Assembly (NCBI GenBank): GCA_024072375.1
Contig: CP099617.1
Coordinates: 1 to 64,000 of the forward strand
Source: Sphingomonadaceae bacterium OTU29LAMAA1
GTDB taxonomy: Bacteria > Pseudomonadota > Alphaproteobacteria > Sphingomonadales > Sphingomonadaceae
Direction: 5' to 3'
Length of the DNA: 64,000 nucleotides
A program made the position numbers and the translations under genes. This document shows, piece after piece, positions 46,832-55,652 of this stretch (position 1 is the first letter of the stretch; every line of letters starts with the position of its first letter). The notes beneath the pieces were generated by a model, which saw only the letters and a program-made list of their open reading frames with translations, ran no database searches and had not been told where the DNA came from.

Positions 46832-47227
46832 TCATGCACCTAGTGCTGATGGTCCTCGTTGAGGCCAAACGAACGGAAGTGAGCCAAGCACAAACCCGAG
46901 AAATGTCGCCTGGAGCGGCACGGCCAAGCCGAATGCGGGAATCTTCAAAACGACCAAGGCATAGGTGTTAGCTATCACGTCAGTAAGCATGACTGCTGCC
47001 GCCAAAAGCAGGCCACACCGCCTAAGTCGCGATAAAAGCAATGTGATCGTAAGTAGGTCTAAAAGTACCAATCACGTCCAGAAAGCCTCAAGTAGTGGTG
47101 GTCCCCAACTATAAGGCCGCCAACCATATGCCATAAAATCGCGCGCATGGTTGAACGCGCCTATTCCGAAGCAGGCTGAATAAAGCCCAAGTACGATCCG
47201 AGAGCGGACGGCAGGGTACAGTTCCAT
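46832..47227 (-). pseudogene. Small membrane protein interrupted by TGA
   Basis: From ATG 47227 the frame reads MELYPAVRSRIVLGLYSACF, then FMAYGWRPYSWGPPLLEAFWT, then an in-frame TGA (47074-47072), then LVLLDLLTITLLL and two more hydrophobic stretches to 46832. Total 131 codons with about four membrane helices. The frame is otherwise intact, which points to a recent stop mutation (for example from TGG or CGA). I do not recognise the family. Confidence 0.6.
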
Positions 47228-47409
47228 GGGAAGCACGGTATATATTTAGTCGGCGGCTTGCCAAGCGGCGTGGATAAAATCGGCTGGTCAGCAGCCAAGA
47301 CAGACCCGATCATTCCGATATTCGATCCTCGTGAGAACGCCTCGGCTGTCTCGCTGGCCGTTCCCAAGTGGCATTGTACGTCCCGTATCTACGGAAGTAG
47401 GGCTATCTT

Positions 47410-48159
47410 ATGATCAAACGAACCGGCTGCACGTCGGCGGAGGCGCTGTCGATCGCCAAAGCTGTCTTTCACACCCGCTATGCCGGTGCGGCCTTCGCCT
47501 ATGCGGCAGGGTCAATCATGCGCGGGGAAGGCACTTACCTCTCCGACATAGACTTGGTTGTCGTCTTCGATCACCTCGAGGCAGCGCGCCGCGAGTCCTT
47601 CACCGTCGATAGCGTGCCGATCGAGGCGTTTGTTCACGACCCTGAGACGCTGGCCTGGTTCGTCAACGAGGACGTGGCGCGGGGCCGCCCCAGCATCCTG
47701 AATATGTTCGTGGAGGGTAAGATAGTCGGTCCGGGTCAGGGGGCGGCTGAAGCCCTGCGCGATGAAGTGGCGGCTCGGTTGAGGAACGGACCGCTGCCGT
47801 TTTCGACCATCTCATTGAACGGGCTGCGTTATGAAATCACGGACGCGGTGGATGATCTACGCGGCGATCGAACTGCGGAAGAGGTGTTGGCGATAGGAGC
47901 CATGCTCCATCCAAAGCTCGTGGAACTCGCCCTGCGGGGTCGGGGTCACTGGAACGGGACAGGCAAATGGGCTCCGCGACTTCTGACGAACATCGATGCC
48001 GATCTAGCGGTCCGGTTCGACAGTGCCTTTCGCACCCTGTTCACTAGGGGCGAGGGTGGCCTTGTAATCGCGCTAGCAGAAGCAGAATTAGCTCCACATG
48101 GCGGCGCTCTCTTTGATGGCGATTGTCGGGATGCACCTGCATCATGGCGGGTCGCTTAA
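47410..48159 (+). CDS. Nucleotidyltransferase-domain protein
   Basis: 249 residues. The nucleotidyltransferase fold has the GS...DxD signature in AAGSIMRGEGTYLSDIDLVVVF, giving two metal-binding Asp; the third acidic residue may lie in VPIEAFVHD. The C-terminal half is helical (AIGAMLHPKLVELALRGRGHW). Similar proteins modify small molecules or act as minimal nucleotidyltransferases in toxin-antitoxin pairs; no HEPN partner is adjacent. Function unknown. Confidence 0.75.
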   Translation: MIKRTGCTSAEALSIAKAVFHTRYAGAAFAYAAGSIMRGEGTYLSDIDLVVVFDHLEAARRESFTVDSVPIEAFVHDPETLAWFVNEDVARGRPSILNMFVEGKIVGPGQGAAEALRDEVAARLRNGPLPFSTISLNGLRYEITDAVDDLRGDRTAEEVLAIGAMLHPKLVELALRGRGHWNGTGKWAPRLLTNIDADLAVRFDSAFRTLFTRGEGGLVIALAEAELAPHGGALFDGDCRDAPASWRVA

Positions 48160-48221
48160 GAGAACCACTTTCCCAAAATTCGTTCCCAATTGAGAAGCCT
48201 GTGTCCTAGGTTCATGCCCGG

Positions 48222-48912
48222 TCACTCCCTCGGATGGCGCAGAGCTTTAACGAGAAGCGAAAATGCAGCCGTGGGCTGTCGCCGGCTTGGATAATAAAGA
48301 TGGTAGCCTGCAAATGCAGGGCACCAATCTTTTAACACTGGAACGAGCTGTCCAGCAGCCAATGCCGGACGAACATAGTCTTCCATGACGAAGGCAAGGC
48401 AATACCCATCGATCGCAGCCTGAACGATGATATCTTCGTCGTTGAAGGCGAGTTGCCCATCGACGCGGACGCGCATGTCACGACCGTCCTTTTCGAATTC
48501 CCAAGCGTAAAAACCACCCACGGTCGTCGTGCGCTGGTTGATGCATCGGTGCTGCGCGAGGTCTTGTGGCACGGCAGGAGGCTGATGCCGATCGAGGTAG
48601 GACGGTGCGCCAACGACTACCATGCGCACGTCCGGACCAATCGGCACGGCGATCATGTCCTTGGCAACCGCTTCTCCTAGCCGGACGCCGGCATCGAAGC
48701 GGTCGGAAACGACGTCGGCTAAGCCGTTATCCAGACTAAGTTCGAGATGGACGTCGGGATAGTCACGCAGCATCGGGCGCAACTTCGGCCATAACAGGGT
48801 GGTGGCCGCATGCTTGGACGTCGTGATCCGGATCGTGCCGGTAGGTATCGCGCGCATCTCGGTCAGCGCGCTAATCTCGGCCTCCACCTCCGCCAGTGCC
48901 GGGGTAAGTTTC
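48222..48912 (-). pseudogene. LysR-type regulator lacking its DNA-binding domain
   Basis: The sequence from LTPALAEVEAEISAL through TGTIRITTSKHAATTLLWPKLRP to the C terminus is the complete substrate-binding domain of a LysR regulator. The N-terminal helix-turn-helix, normally about 90 residues, is missing. Upstream of about 48910 the frame is only the antisense of another coding region. It is a truncation at a rearrangement junction. Confidence 0.8.
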
Positions 48913-49319
48913 CCGACGGCACGCGGATCGTCAGCGTCGAGCGCATGTCGCGGGCGTTCACCAAATATCATCTCGATGACGGACGTGCGCTGCACCGGTT
49001 CAAGATGGAAGAGCCACACGCGACGCCGCATGACCACCCCTGGAGCTTCGACACCGAGATCCTTGATGGCGGGTATGTCGAAGAGGTGTTCAATCTGGAT
49101 CCGAGCGGCGGTTGGCGCAGTGAATTGGTTCACCGGCCCCCTGGCGAAACCTACCACGTCGATGCCGCGCACATTCACCGCATCGTCGAGCTGTCAACCG
49201 GCGAGTGCTGGACTCTCGTTCGGGCTGGTCTCCACACTCGGGAAACCCGGTTCTGGCGGTTCGGAGATATGGTTCAGTCTCGGGCCTGGCATGAGCGACG
49301 GTGGACGCGCTTCGGATAA
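48913..49319 (+). pseudogene. Cupin-like protein, probably N-terminally truncated
   Basis: The frame reads FPDGTRIVSVERMSRAF and then ATPHDHPWSFDTEILDGGYVEE, a cupin-like metal site (HDHPW with Glu and a later His in DAAHIHRIVEL), to the stop at 49319. An ATG at 48945 would give 124 residues. Its first bases adjoin the cut edge of the headless LysR gene on the opposite strand, so both seem to be cut at one junction. Function unknown. The 223 bp that follow hold nothing I can support. Confidence 0.55.
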
Positions 49320-49542
49320 GCCGTCACGGGCCGTCGAACCGCAATGTTCAAGTCGGTATTCGTCGCGGAAGGACATCGCTTGCGCGCCGCGATTCTCGGA
49401 TACGGCTCCCGGGAACGAAGCCGTTCTTCGGATTGGGCTTGTTTGAGCGCTGACGAATTTTAGCGGCTAAAAACTGAGTTCGGCGGAGTCCGCGGTCGCA
49501 ACGGCATTAGCGGATTGTATCGGTTAGATAATCGATGCGAAT

Positions 49543-50148
49543 TTACCGTTCATTCCATCCCTGTGATCCGAAATTAAACGAAAGTCTTTGTACGTTACTT
49601 ATTGGGGGCGGAGCGCCCTTTTTCCAAAAAAATTCCATTTTCTGTTTGTCGTCCAAATGGTTGTCATTGATGACAGCGCGGACGGCTTGGATAAATTGAC
49701 CATGACTAAAAACGTATACCAGCGCGTCGGGCGGTAAGGTCGAAAGCCTTCCAAGCGCCGTTTCGGCGCGGCGAAGCAGCGTTGCAAAACTTTCTGCACC
49801 TTCTCCATCGCAATACGTCGGGTCGGCGGCGCTCCAGAAGCGCTCCAAATAAGGCATCCTCGTAGAGCTGAGGGTTCCGTTCCATTGAGAAGGTTGAAGG
49901 TAAGTGAATTCTTCGATCGGCCAAACTTCAACTGGAACGCCGTGGAACCGCTCGATCGTAGGTGCTGCCGTCTGCTGAGTGCGAAGGTATGGCGAAGTGA
50001 CTATCAGCGACGGTGTTTCATCCCACACCGCGGCAACATCACGGGCCTGCTGCCAACCAAGGTCGGTGAGCTCGATCAAGGAAAGGTCGTCGCTTGGCAT
50101 TCCGGCATTTCCGGTGCTCTGACCATGCCGCACAAATGTCGCTCGCAC
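49543..50148 (-). CDS. Histidine phosphatase family protein
   Basis: 201 residues. The phosphohistidine motif VRHGQSTGN is at residues 6-14, an acidic/Arg site in SPYLRTQQTA, and the second catalytic His in YVFSHGQFIQAV. Substrate unknown; the family includes phosphoglycerate mutases, SixA-like and small-molecule phosphatases. Isolated gene in the right part of the element. The 279 bp upstream of it (50149-50427) contain no convincing gene. Confidence 0.82.
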   Translation of the reverse strand: MRATFVRHGQSTGNAGMPSDDLSLIELTDLGWQQARDVAAVWDETPSLIVTSPYLRTQQTAAPTIERFHGVPVEVWPIEEFTYLQPSQWNGTLSSTRMPYLERFWSAADPTYCDGEGAESFATLLRRAETALGRLSTLPPDALVYVFSHGQFIQAVRAVINDNHLDDKQKMEFFWKKGAPPPISNVQRLSFNFGSQGWNER

Positions 50149-50427
50149 GTGAAAATATGCCCTCTGCAGATGAAGTCATATTCATACAGGGCATCGGGCC
50201 GTTGCCCATAGTGTCTGTTTCTGCGATCTACGATGTGCGGCACGGTCAATCCCGTCCGTGGGGCGTCGTAACCCCGTTGAAGGCGTAGTCCGGTCGAGTT
50301 TCTCGGCCGGGTGGCTGCCGCGTATGTCCAAGGCTCCGCTCAAAGGCGGCAGCGCCTTGTGCTACGCGCGGGGTTACGAACACCCGGCTTCGGACCGGGG
50401 CCTCTGTATGTGCAGGAGGCGCGTTTG

Positions 50428-50685
50428 TTGAAATTGCCAAATAGCGAAGTTGACTTTGATGCTGTCGCGAGTCGCCTGTCGGCGATGCTTGGAGTGCTAG
50501 AAGTGGAGTTCGGCCTCAATCGATTTGAGGGCGCCATGGCTGCCATGCTCGTAGGCGCGAGCGACGTAGGACTCGCTGAGGTCAAGATCATGCAGAAGGT
50601 TCTTCGGGATTATGCGGCGATCGCTTCAGCCGCCGAACGAGATGCAAAAAAGCGAGGACGGGAGACCGTGTCTTGCGCCGCGTAA
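50428..50685 (+). CDS. Hypothetical protein
   Basis: 85 residues from TTG 50428, following a GGAGG-like site (AGGAGGCG). The sequence is mostly helical and acidic (VDFDAVASRLSAMLGVLEVEFGLNRFEG, then ASDVGLAEVKIMQKVLRDYAAIASAAERDAKKRG). The frame is open further upstream but that part looks non-coding. No family recognised. It is convergent with tniQ, six bases apart. Confidence 0.45.
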   Translation: MKLPNSEVDFDAVASRLSAMLGVLEVEFGLNRFEGAMAAMLVGASDVGLAEVKIMQKVLRDYAAIASAAERDAKKRGRETVSCAA

Positions 50686-50691
50686 AGCTGG

Positions 50692-51675
50692 CTAAGGTAG
50701 GATCGGGGCAAGATAAGTAGCGACGGGATCGGCATATTTGAAAGGGATATGCCTTTGATCGCCGCGCATAGCCCAGCTTTTCCACATCCCGGCCTCGGCG
50801 CAAAGGCCTATGAAATTGAACGGCCATCCCTCTAACAAACACGCTCCGATCGCGATCATGCGATGCCTGTCGGACGTTGAAAGATTCTCGAATGCCGCGC
50901 TTTTCATCGAACGAGTCGGGGGCGAGGGGTCGCCGCCCGAGTGGCGGGTTACAGTTTCCCTCAGCTGCGCTGAGCGTGGATTCGATGACACGATACTGAA
51001 GACCTGCCTTAGCAGGTCGAAATACGCCAAGGGATGAAGGTCGCGAAGCGGCGGTGGTAGCGTTCCGGTGCCATAAGCCACGGCACGCATAGTGTGTTCG
51101 AGCTGGAGCGCTCTGGAATCTCCGAAAGTGACCGGCGATTTCCGGCGATCAAACCCGCACTGGTGGCACTCAGGATCAACGCCGCGATGGGGCACGGCAG
51201 GCTCCCCGCAACAAGTGCATCGATCGTGAAGCATTACCCCGTGTTTCGAACAAGAGGTTGAAAATGCTAGGCGCCAGTCTAACCGATAGTAGGGGTGGGT
51301 ATCCTCCCTCAGGCAGACAGGGCACCATTGCTGACCGCCCAATCGCCGGGTTCGATGATATACCCCAAGTGGCAACACCCAACGGGTCGCGACCTTGACG
51401 CGCACGTGCTCAAACACGATGCCTTCGAATGCGCGAAGCGTCGTTTTTTCCAGAAGGGCTATATTCCGTCCTGTTCGCGAGGCGAGCGACAAGAGCACCT
51501 CGGCAGGGGCGATGGCATCGGTGTCTCTGTTCCAAAGTTGCCGACCCGGCCACAGCAAATGGCAAAATGTCTGAATCTTCCCGCTGTTTCCTAGCGCTAA
51601 GCGCCGTAACCACGACGAGAATAGCTCGTTTGGCTTCGGGCTTGGTCGCCAGGGGAGGAGCTCGGTTGCGGTCAA
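50692..51675 (-). CDS. tniQ: TniQ-family transposition protein
   Basis: 327 residues. The TniQ N-terminal domain is LLPWRPSPKPNELFSSWLRRLALG. A zinc-binding region follows: CPVC at 118-121, CSKH at 142-145, CTCC at 153-156 and CHQC at 170-173. TniQ/TnsD proteins choose or recognise the target for the transposase. ATG overlaps the tniB stop by four bases, last gene of tniABQ. Confidence 0.9.
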   Translation of the reverse strand: MTATELLPWRPSPKPNELFSSWLRRLALGNSGKIQTFCHLLWPGRQLWNRDTDAIAPAEVLLSLASRTGRNIALLEKTTLRAFEGIVFEHVRVKVATRWVLPLGVYHRTRRLGGQQWCPVCLREDTHPYYRLDWRLAFSTSCSKHGVMLHDRCTCCGEPAVPHRGVDPECHQCGFDRRKSPVTFGDSRALQLEHTMRAVAYGTGTLPPPLRDLHPLAYFDLLRQVFSIVSSNPRSAQLRETVTRHSGGDPSPPTRSMKSAAFENLSTSDRHRMIAIGACLLEGWPFNFIGLCAEAGMWKSWAMRGDQRHIPFKYADPVATYLAPILP

Positions 51676-52583
51676 CCGCGATGGCCTAAAACAGCTTCAG
51701 CCGCTCGCCGTCTGTTCTCGGGGGCAACCCATCCCAGACCATCCAACAGATTAGTGTCGATACGCTCCGCTCCTGACCGTATCGCTGTCTCAGCGGCTTC
51801 TCTAATTAGGCGAACGATCTCGCCGATCGTTCCCCCGGAAAGGCCTAAGATACGCTCTATCATCTCTGTTTCCGACAAGCTCGATTGTCGTCGTAGTGGT
51901 AATGTGGACTCGATCGTGTTCAGGAGCACTTTACAGGCTTTGTCGTTTTTCCATATCGGAAGTGGCCAGTGTTCAAAGCGGTTGGTGAGTTGCTCGTCGG
52001 ATTGCAGTGCTCTCAATGCGGATGCTAGGCCACATCCTATAATGTGTATTTCAAGTTCGTTTGAGATATAGCGAAGAAGATTTAGGAAATATCTTTGCTG
52101 TTCAATCCTGCCGCCATGTATATTATGTAGCTCATCTATAATAAGGACTTTAAGTCCGACAATCTTGCATATTTTTAGTGTTTGGGCCTGAACGTGGCTA
52201 AGGACCGCTGTCCGCTGGATCGGGACATGAAGTTTCTCGAGAATGGCGAGGTAGAATTGTCGAGCGTCGGGGGTCGGCGGCATCTGAATGTAAATTACGG
52301 GGCAGATCACCGCATCCGCATCTTCGTCATGGACTGGCAAATTTGCGTCGGTGAACCGGCGCACGAGCATGGTTTTTCCATTGTTTGTAGCGCCCGCAAT
52401 AAGCATACTTGCAGGCCGATGCGATCTAGGGCTGTGCAGAAGGGCATTCATGCGGATCAAGATGCGCTTCGCTGTCCCATAGGACACGAACGGCTCTCGA
52501 GAGAGCGAGCCGACCCGCTCATCGTCAGAACTGTTTAAAAGCTCCTTAGCGGTCGCAGTGAGTTCGCGGGCCCGATCGATCAT
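51672..52583 (-). CDS. tniB: TniB/TnsC-family AAA+ ATPase
   Basis: 303 residues. Walker A GATNNGKT at 64-71, Walker B VLIIDELHNI near 140-149, with sensor and lid regions after. TniB (TnsC-like) bridges the target selector and the transposase. Four-base overlaps on both sides show tight coupling with tniA and tniQ. AT-richer than neighbouring chromosome. Confidence 0.92.
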   Translation of the reverse strand: MIDRARELTATAKELLNSSDDERVGSLSREPFVSYGTAKRILIRMNALLHSPRSHRPASMLIAGATNNGKTMLVRRFTDANLPVHDEDADAVICPVIYIQMPPTPDARQFYLAILEKLHVPIQRTAVLSHVQAQTLKICKIVGLKVLIIDELHNIHGGRIEQQRYFLNLLRYISNELEIHIIGCGLASALRALQSDEQLTNRFEHWPLPIWKNDKACKVLLNTIESTLPLRRQSSLSETEMIERILGLSGGTIGEIVRLIREAAETAIRSGAERIDTNLLDGLGWVAPENRRRAAEAVLGHRG

Positions 52584-54328
52584 TCATCGACCTCGTAAAA
52601 TTCGTCGCCTTTTAGATCATCGTCAATGATGCGACGCCAAGGGGATGCCGAAGCAGGCTCATGACTGTCGAGATGGGTTTCCGAGTATTTTTGACTGATT
52701 CTCGCGCCTATCTGGCGCTCTTTCGCCAGCCGGTTTTTTCGCGAGGCTTTGCGAGCCTCTAAAGATTTTGCAACGATTTCTCGTTGAAGCTCTGCGGCTT
52801 GGAACAACGCTGTTTCGTCATAACCGCGTTGGCCGCTAGCGCGCAGGTGCTTGCGAGCATTTTCCAATTCCCATGCCGAAATACTCGGGCGGGATATATC
52901 GCGCGAGCGTACCGGATAATAAATATTATCGTCGGGACAAAGAAACCAGATACGCGAGACATCACGGGGATCACGCCGAACAACAAATTTGGTCTGGCTT
53001 TGATCGTCCAGATAAGGCCTAAGGATATCATCCATATAGTGGATGCCACCCCACCGGATGCCCCGGCGGTTCACTGACCGGCGCTCTATCGGCAGGAAGT
53101 CTATCAATAGCCTTGCGGGATCGTTGATTGGCGTTGGGATGCCTCTACCGGCTCGCTGCTGATCTCCAAAAATACCAGCCTGCCAACGCGCGTTCGGCGT
53201 CATTCCGTGATGGCTATGGATTTTGCAATGATAATGACCCGCGATGAAGGTCGCGAGCAGTAGCTCCAACTCTTGCATCGTCAGCGATGCGCCTTTGGCG
53301 GGATCAACGTCACCGCGTTCAGCTATCGAGCCGCCGGTCGCACCGGGCAAGGTTCTCAGCGATCGCATTGCTGTACCGATCACTCGCTCTACGATCCCGC
53401 CAAAGTGGGGCATCCCGCCGGGACGAAAGTTGATCACCATGCCCCAAGATCGACAACCCAGCTCCACGGCTTCGGATCGAAAATCCGATCCATTGTCAGT
53501 GTAGATTTCGTCGGGCCGGCCATACGGAAGCCATTTGGGGACGAGCCCGATCCGTGCTGCCCACCCATCTTTCGGTAGAATGCTATGGACTAGGCACAGC
53601 CCGACCGACGTAGACGATGGCGCTTCTAGTGAAAGATAAAAGCCCAGCACGGCTCGGGAATATTCGTCAATCGCAACTGTCACCCAAGGCCGCTCAAGAG
53701 GCTGACGCAGCGCTTCATCCACGACAATAAGATCGACGCGTGTGTGATCGATTTGGATTCGTTGCAGGGGGAACTCGGTTTCGGGCGTTGAGCCTGACAC
53801 CAAACCAAACTGTTCGCGCGCTCGCTTCGCACCTTCACGCGATCGTACAATTTGCACCGCTGGGATGGCTGCTATGCGCTTTCGCACAGTCTTTTGATCG
53901 GGCAGCGCAAGGCCGAGTTGTTGAGCGCGCCGACGTATTTCCAGAATCGTCTGAGTGATAGTGGGTCTCATACGACTGAGGTGATAAGAAGCGATCACCT
54001 CGGCCATAATAGCCTCGACACGTGCATCGACCATGCTCCTGCCGAGCAATGAGGAGCGTCTACGCGGAGCCAAGTCTGCGAGCCGCCGCGACGCACCGTA
54101 TCTTTTCAGTAAGGTAAATACGGTTCGAATTGAACAGTTTAGCTCTTCAGCCGCAATGCGTACCTCCCGATTCGTCCGCTTGGGGAGTGCGAGCAGCCGA
54201 TCCAACACTGGTTTTCTAAGCGTCGCGATCCTGAGCCGTTCGGGCGATGCCATAATGTCGTCGCCGTCTACGGTTCCAGAGATCATCGCTTGTCCCAGCG
54301 GTATTACCTGTTTCGGCAAGTCTGTCAC
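52580..54328 (-). CDS. tniA: TniA/TnsB-family DDE transposase
   Basis: 582 residues. Two N-terminal helix-turn-helix domains bind the end repeats; the rve/DDE core has Asp194 in IQIDHTRVDL, Asp278 in IYTDNGSDF and Glu314 in GIVERVIG, with 35 residues between the last two. A Mu-transposase C-terminal domain follows (GGIHYMDDILRPYL). Cuts and joins the element ends. It begins 136 bp inside the right end, transcribed inward. Confidence 0.95.
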   Translation of the reverse strand: MTDLPKQVIPLGQAMISGTVDGDDIMASPERLRIATLRKPVLDRLLALPKRTNREVRIAAEELNCSIRTVFTLLKRYGASRRLADLAPRRRSSLLGRSMVDARVEAIMAEVIASYHLSRMRPTITQTILEIRRRAQQLGLALPDQKTVRKRIAAIPAVQIVRSREGAKRAREQFGLVSGSTPETEFPLQRIQIDHTRVDLIVVDEALRQPLERPWVTVAIDEYSRAVLGFYLSLEAPSSTSVGLCLVHSILPKDGWAARIGLVPKWLPYGRPDEIYTDNGSDFRSEAVELGCRSWGMVINFRPGGMPHFGGIVERVIGTAMRSLRTLPGATGGSIAERGDVDPAKGASLTMQELELLLATFIAGHYHCKIHSHHGMTPNARWQAGIFGDQQRAGRGIPTPINDPARLLIDFLPIERRSVNRRGIRWGGIHYMDDILRPYLDDQSQTKFVVRRDPRDVSRIWFLCPDDNIYYPVRSRDISRPSISAWELENARKHLRASGQRGYDETALFQAAELQREIVAKSLEARKASRKNRLAKERQIGARISQKYSETHLDSHEPASASPWRRIIDDDLKGDEFYEVDE

Positions 54329-54359
54329 GGTACTGGCTCCGATGACGTCTGGAGAGGGC

Positions 54360-54464
54360 AGAAGCAGCGCCAGTGCAAGCTATCGTTCCCCATAGTGTAG
54401 TCAATCGGCGGTAAGATCCGGTCAGAAACTTGCGCACAGTGCATCGAACCGATGGCGATCCACA
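54360..54464. repeat. Transposon right end
   Basis: Reading inward from 54464 the tip is TGTGGATCGCC. Motifs TGCACTGTGCGC (54443-54432) and TGCACTGGCGC (54377-54367) are direct repeats of each other and resemble the TGCATCGG/TGCACCGG repeats of the left end. They are probable TniA binding sites. Confidence 0.7.
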
Positions 54465-54469
54465 GGCGG
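54465..54469. repeat. Target-site duplication GGCGG, right
   Basis: Second copy of the five bases at 15104-15108. Joining base 15108 to base 54470 restores codons for T-G-G-G-L-K-V-K-P, the expected ComM sequence. Confidence 0.9.
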
Positions 54470-55136
54470 GTTGAAGGTGAAGCCGGGCGAAGTCAGCCTC
54501 GCGCACCTCGGCGTGCTGTTCCTCGACGAGCTGCCCGAATTCCAGCGCGGCGTCCTCGACTCGTTGCGTCAGCCGCTGGAAGCCGGCGTGATCAGTGTCG
54601 CGCGGGCCAATGCGCACGTCACCTTTCCCGCGCGCGTGCAGTTGATCGCCGCCATGAATCCATGTCGTTGCGGCCATCTGGGCGACGCCAGCCTTGCCTG
54701 TGCCCGCGCGCCACGCTGCGCGGCGGACTATCAGGCGAAAGTATCCGGCCCCTTGCTCGACCGCATCGACCTGCATGTCGAGGTCGGCGCCGTCAGCGCC
54801 GCCGACCTCGTCCTGCCGCCGCCCGCCGAGGGTTCGGCCGAGGTATCGGCCCGTGTCGCCGCCGCGCGCGCGATCCAGACGATCCGCTATGCCGGAGAAA
54901 CGGCGCGGACCAATGCGGACGCGGACGGTGCGCTGCTCGACCGGGTCGCGACGCCGGACGAGCCGGGCCGCAGGCTGCTGGCGCAGGCGGCAGAGGCGAT
55001 GCGGATGTCGGCACGGGGCTATACCCGGGTGCTGCGGGTCGCGCGCACCATTGCCGATCTGGGCGGGGCCGGGACCATCGGCCGCATTCATATCGCGGAG
55101 GCACTCAGCTATCGTCGCAAAAGCCCGACAAACTGA
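54470..55136 (+). pseudogene. comM: comM (yifB), 3' part
   Basis: C-terminal part of ComM, continuing the interrupted frame: KPGEVSLAHLGVLFLDELPEF contains Walker B, then FQRGVLDSLRQPLE, NPCRCGHLGD (zinc-binding Cys) and SGPLLDRIDLHVEV, ending with the conserved ARGYTRVLRVARTIADL helix block. It has no start of its own beyond chance TTG/GTG codons, so no active product is expected: the AAA+ module is divided between the two parts. Confidence 0.95.
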
Positions 55137-55146
55137 GGCGGGACGT

Positions 55147-55299
55147 CTAGTGCGTGGCGGCCTCTCGCTCCTTGATCAGCGCCAGGCACTGGCTCAGCAA
55201 GGCTGCGATCAGAAAATCGCCGCTCGCATCGGCATGTTCCAGCGCACGCACCAACTGCTCCTGCAGTGATTCACGTTCGCCCATCTTATCTGCCGTCAT
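55147..55299 (-). CDS. Short hypothetical protein
   Basis: 50 residues from ATG 55299. Amphipathic helical content (SLQEQLVRALEHADASGDFLIAALLSQCLALIKE) suggests a small coiled or bundled protein. The frame is open upstream to 55440, but the shorter form is the better gene. Small proteins of this shape are common in sphingomonads; function unknown. Convergent with comM, 10 bp apart. Confidence 0.55.
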   Translation of the reverse strand: MTADKMGERESLQEQLVRALEHADASGDFLIAALLSQCLALIKEREAATH

Positions 55300-55449
55300 T
55301 GTTCCGGAAACCCGTATCGAGCTTTCCGCGCTAAACACGGACCGGTTCATCGGCGCAACGACATGGATCAAGCCGGACCGTTTCGTATATTTTGCGGCTT
55401 TGCATGCTTGCGATGCCGTCGGCGAACGGCTACCCGGCAAGCCTTCGCT

Positions 55450-55534
55450 GCCCCTGTGGCGAAATTGGTAGACGCATTCGACTCAAAATCGAACGCCGTA
55501 AGGCATGCTGGTTCAAGTCCGGCCAGGGGCACCA
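55450..55534 (+). tRNA. tRNA-Leu (anticodon CAA)
   Basis: 85 bases including encoded CCA. Acceptor stem GCCCCTG / CAGGGGC, D arm with GAAATTGGTAGAC, anticodon stem TTCGA / TCGAA with loop CTCAAAA (anticodon CAA), a long variable arm typical of tRNA-Leu, and T arm GGTTCAAGTCC. The end is A-CCA. Confidence 0.95.
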
Positions 55535-55652
55535 TTCCATCATCGATGAACGATATCGTGGGCCGGCGCCGCCGACCCGGAGCGATCGGGCCGGCGATGG
55601 CGATGCCACCGCTCCACGACGGCGGCGGCCTGACCCAAACTTGCCGTACCGA

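Larger units (their letters stand above)
15109..54464. mobile_element. 39,356-bp Tn7/Tn5053-like transposon in comM
   Basis: Its borders are set by three agreeing facts: GGCGG duplicated on both sides, both ends starting 5'-TGTG, and perfect restoration of comM when it is removed. It encodes tniA, tniB and tniQ at the right end, a serine resolvase at the left end, and a TniQ-like fusion protein next to the left tip. comM is a known target of Tn6022/AbaR-type elements in Acinetobacter, which use related transposition genes. The cargo is modular: toxin-antitoxin, fluoride, sulfite, arsenic, heavy metal and IetAS genes. Several genes near the module borders are decayed. The transposition genes and some cargo are visibly richer in A/T than the flanking chromosome. 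Confidence 0.93.

Noticed and set aside
46832..47227. In-frame TGA read as selenocysteine
   Set aside because: No SECIS-like hairpin was evident and no selenoprotein family is recognised; a nonsense mutation is simpler.
47161..47367. 68-residue minus-strand frame beside the TGA-interrupted membrane gene
   Set aside because: It overlaps the better-supported membrane frame and has no protein-like features of its own.
50157..50288. 43-residue open frame upstream of the hypothetical gene at 50428
   Set aside because: No ribosome-binding site, no recognisable family, and it is divergent from a solid gene by only a few bases. Could be a remnant but cannot be supported.
15109..54464. Prophage or ICE
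   Set aside because: No capsid, tail, integrase, relaxase or type IV secretion genes; all mobility genes are of the tni type.
55450..55534. tRNA-Leu as an integration site for the island
   Set aside because: No integrase gene and no repeated tRNA 3' end were seen; the element borders are fixed in comM about 1 kb away.
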